Part shown: positions 5,533 through 6,919 of the stretch, piece after piece
Layout of the letters: the number at the start of each line of letters is the position of its first letter
How positions within the stretch are numbered: position 1 is the stretch's first letter
Source of the DNA: CAJYAN01 sp046484825
GTDB taxonomy: Bacteria; Pseudomonadota; Gammaproteobacteria; UBA6429; Thiohalophilaceae
Direction: 5' to 3'
Length of the DNA stretch: 6,919 nucleotides
NCBI GenBank assembly: GCA_046484825.1
Contig: JAWOIE010000286.1
Span: 1-6,919, forward strand
Program-made: the position numbers and the translations under genes
The notes under the pieces: generated by a model
What the model was told of the DNA's origin: nothing
What the model saw: only the letters and a program-made list of their open reading frames with translations
Databases searched by the model: none

Positions 5533-6468
5533 TTGCCCCGCGCACCGGGACAGGGCCAGCAGGGCGTCGCCCTGATCATGGCCATTCTTGCCGTGACCCT
5601 GGCCAGCATCGCCGCCGTGGCCATGGCCACGCGTCAGCAGGTCGATATTCGGCGCACCGCCAACGTCCTCAACATGGAACAGGCCAGCATGTATGTCTAT
5701 GGCGGCGAGGCCTGGGCGGGGCGGATCCTGAGTGCGGACCTGAAAAATAACAGCATCGATACCCGCGGCGACAACTGGGCCACGGTGCTGCCACCGGTGC
5801 CGGTGGAGGGTGGCCAGATTGGCGGCTTTATTCAGGACCAGCAGGCGCGCTTTAATCTCAACAGCCTGATCCTGAGCGCTAATCGTCCCCTGGCCCGACA
5901 ACGCTTTGAACGCCTGCTCGATCACCTCGGCCTGGACAAGGGCCTGGCCGATAGCCTGATCGACTGGCTGGACCCGGATGGCAATGTCACCCTGCCCGAT
6001 GGCGCCGAGGACAATGAATATCTTGGCCGGGGCCAGCAGGCCTATCGCACCGCCAACCGCCCCCTGGCGCACGTCTCCGAGTTGTTGTTGATCCAGGGTT
6101 TTGACCGGCTGGCCTATGAACGGCTGCTCCCCTTTGTCTGCGCCATTAATGCCGATACCGCCATCAACATCAACACCGCCCCGAAGGAAGTCATCCTGAC
6201 CCTGGCCCAGGGACTGACCGACGGTGACGTCGAGCCGCTACTCCAGGAACAGGAGCGCGGGGGCTTTAGCAACCTGAGCGAGTTTACCCAGCACAGTGTC
6301 TTTGCCGGCAAGGGCCTGTCGCCGGAGGGCCTGTCGCTCTCCAGCCAGCACTTTTTGCTCACCTCCAGGGTGATGATTGGCCGGGCCCGTCAGGAAGTGG
6401 AGTCGTTGCTCTATCGCGGTAACGACGGTGACATCATCGTGCGCTTGCGCCGACCCGTAGAGCACTGA
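5530..6468 (+). CDS. gspK: Type II secretion system minor pseudopilin GspK
   Basis: GspK is the large minor pseudopilin that caps the pseudopilus tip with GspI and GspJ. It has 312 residues, close to the family norm. The leader ends in Gly12 (GQGQQG) and is followed by VALIMAILAVTLASIAAVAMA, a membrane helix with Met rather than Glu at mature position 5; absence of that Glu is typical of GspK. Conserved regions seen are DIRRTANVLNMEQA (39-52), QDQQARFNLNSL (102-113) and SLIDWLDPDGN (142-152). GAEDNEYLG (158-166) and NRPLAHVSELLLIQG (176-190) follow, then ININTAPKEVILTLA (212-226), typical of the GspK helical domain. GTG 5530 overlaps the last base of the gspJ stop (TAGTG) and is preceded by GGAGGT. 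Its site is much stronger than those of gspH, gspI or gspJ. Confidence 0.96.
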   Translation: MLPRAPGQGQQGVALIMAILAVTLASIAAVAMATRQQVDIRRTANVLNMEQASMYVYGGEAWAGRILSADLKNNSIDTRGDNWATVLPPVPVEGGQIGGFIQDQQARFNLNSLILSANRPLARQRFERLLDHLGLDKGLADSLIDWLDPDGNVTLPDGAEDNEYLGRGQQAYRTANRPLAHVSELLLIQGFDRLAYERLLPFVCAINADTAININTAPKEVILTLAQGLTDGDVEPLLQEQERGGFSNLSEFTQHSVFAGKGLSPEGLSLSSQHFLLTSRVMIGRARQEVESLLYRGNDGDIIVRLRRPVEH

Positions 6469-6480
6469 TAGCTTTAGCGT

Positions 6481-6919
6481 ATGGCCAGACAACTGCTGAT
6501 ACAGATCACCAGCGCACATCCCGAAGTGGATACGCGTGTCTCCTGGTTGGTGCTGGACAATCATCAGGTCGAGGGTGATGTCGTGCAGGGGACGCTGGCC
6601 GAGGCCGCCATCGCGGCCGCCGGCGCCCGGGTGCTGATCATTGTGCCTGCCGAGCGCGTCTATCTGACCCGTCAGCACCTGCCCAGCAAGAATCGCCAGC
6701 GCCTGCTCAAGGCCATTCCCTTCGCCCTCGAAGATCAGATTATCGATGACGTGGAGTCCATGCACTTTGCCCTGGGACCGGGCGACGCACAGGGCCGCTA
6801 CTGGATTGCCGCCGTGGCGCGGACGCAAATGGACGAGTGGCAAGACGTCCTGCGCCAGGCGGGCCTGAACCCCGAGATTGACGAGATCGACGGTCAGCTT
6901 CGTCTGCGCCAACGTGGAT
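6481..6919 (+). CDS. gspL: Type II secretion system protein GspL, N-terminal part (3' truncated)
   Basis: GspL is a bitopic inner-membrane protein whose cytoplasmic N-terminal domain, with an actin-like fold, binds GspE and anchors it to the platform. The first 146 codons are present. The gene runs off the window before the transmembrane helix, so roughly 60% of a normal ~400-residue protein is missing. The frame MARQLLIQITSAHPEVDTRV is open with no stop to the end. The best family match is at residues 55-92: VPAERVYLTRQHLPSKN followed by AIPFALEDQIIDDVE, then HFALG. ATG 6481 is the first start after an in-frame TAG at 6475-6477, and lies 12 nt after the gspK stop. No Shine-Dalgarno is visible in that gap, so translation may depend on coupling to gspK. 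Position after gspK agrees with the standard gsp order. Confidence 0.93.
   Translation, partial: MARQLLIQITSAHPEVDTRVSWLVLDNHQVEGDVVQGTLAEAAIAAAGARVLIIVPAERVYLTRQHLPSKNRQRLLKAIPFALEDQIIDDVESMHFALGPGDAQGRYWIAAVARTQMDEWQDVLRQAGLNPEIDEIDGQLRLRQRG

Noticed and set aside
5791..5806. Inverted repeat CCACCGG / CCGGTGG in gspK
   Set aside because: The two arms are separated by only 2 nt, so the stable stem would be short. The sequence simply encodes a Pro-Pro-Val-Pro-Val run with common codons.
6238..6912. 224-codon open frame on the minus strand at the right end
   Set aside because: The plus strand here encodes the end of GspK and a clear GspL N-terminus. The minus-strand protein shows no family features.
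1..6919. A previously undescribed system or mobile element hidden in the window
   Set aside because: Every gene fits the standard T2SS order and family features, and there are no cargo genes, transposases, integrase sites, direct repeats or long unexplained gaps.

Overview
The window is one stretch of a type II secretion system (T2SS, general secretory pathway) operon. All genes lie on the + strand in the order gspD (3' end only), gspE, gspF, gspG, gspH, gspI, gspJ, gspK, gspL (5' end only). The sequence is GC-rich and densely packed. GspE, GspF and GspG resemble gammaproteobacterial (Vibrio/Pseudomonas-like) homologues as I recall them, so a free-living or environmental gammaproteobacterium is the most likely source. 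Nothing in the window fixes genus or species. I see no mobile element, tRNA/rRNA, CRISPR array or sign of recent transfer.

Layout: 3-653 is the C-terminal part of the outer-membrane secretin GspD. 646-2205 is the cytoplasmic ATPase GspE, overlapping gspD by 8 nt. 2228-3442 is the inner-membrane platform protein GspF. A 61-nt gap, the longest non-coding stretch here, holds a possible extended -10 promoter and a six-codon mini-ORF before the major pseudopilin gene gspG (3504-3944). The minor pseudopilin genes gspH (3959-4528), gspI (4530-4916), gspJ (4913-5530) and gspK (5530-6468) follow with gaps or overlaps of a few bases. gspL begins at 6481 and runs off the right edge. No stretch of 300 bases lacks a gene.

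How the parts work together: in the characterised T2SS, GspE hydrolyses ATP at the cytoplasmic face, held by GspL and GspF. This drives assembly of a short periplasmic pseudopilus, made mostly of GspG and tipped by GspH, I, J and K, which pushes folded periplasmic proteins through the GspD channel. The five pseudopilins carry N-terminal leaders ending in Gly, for processing by a prepilin peptidase (GspO/PilD) encoded elsewhere. gspC would be expected upstream and gspM (perhaps gspN) downstream, but they are outside the window.

I did not find a new biological system; this is a conventional T2SS operon. The points that deserve a second look are small. They are a 15-residue enlargement of the GspE zinc-binding loop, the cluster of signals in front of gspG, several competing starts for gspI (one with a TATATAA box and a good ribosome-binding site inside gspH), a perfect 9-bp hairpin early in gspH, and very uneven ribosome-binding sites across the pseudopilin genes.
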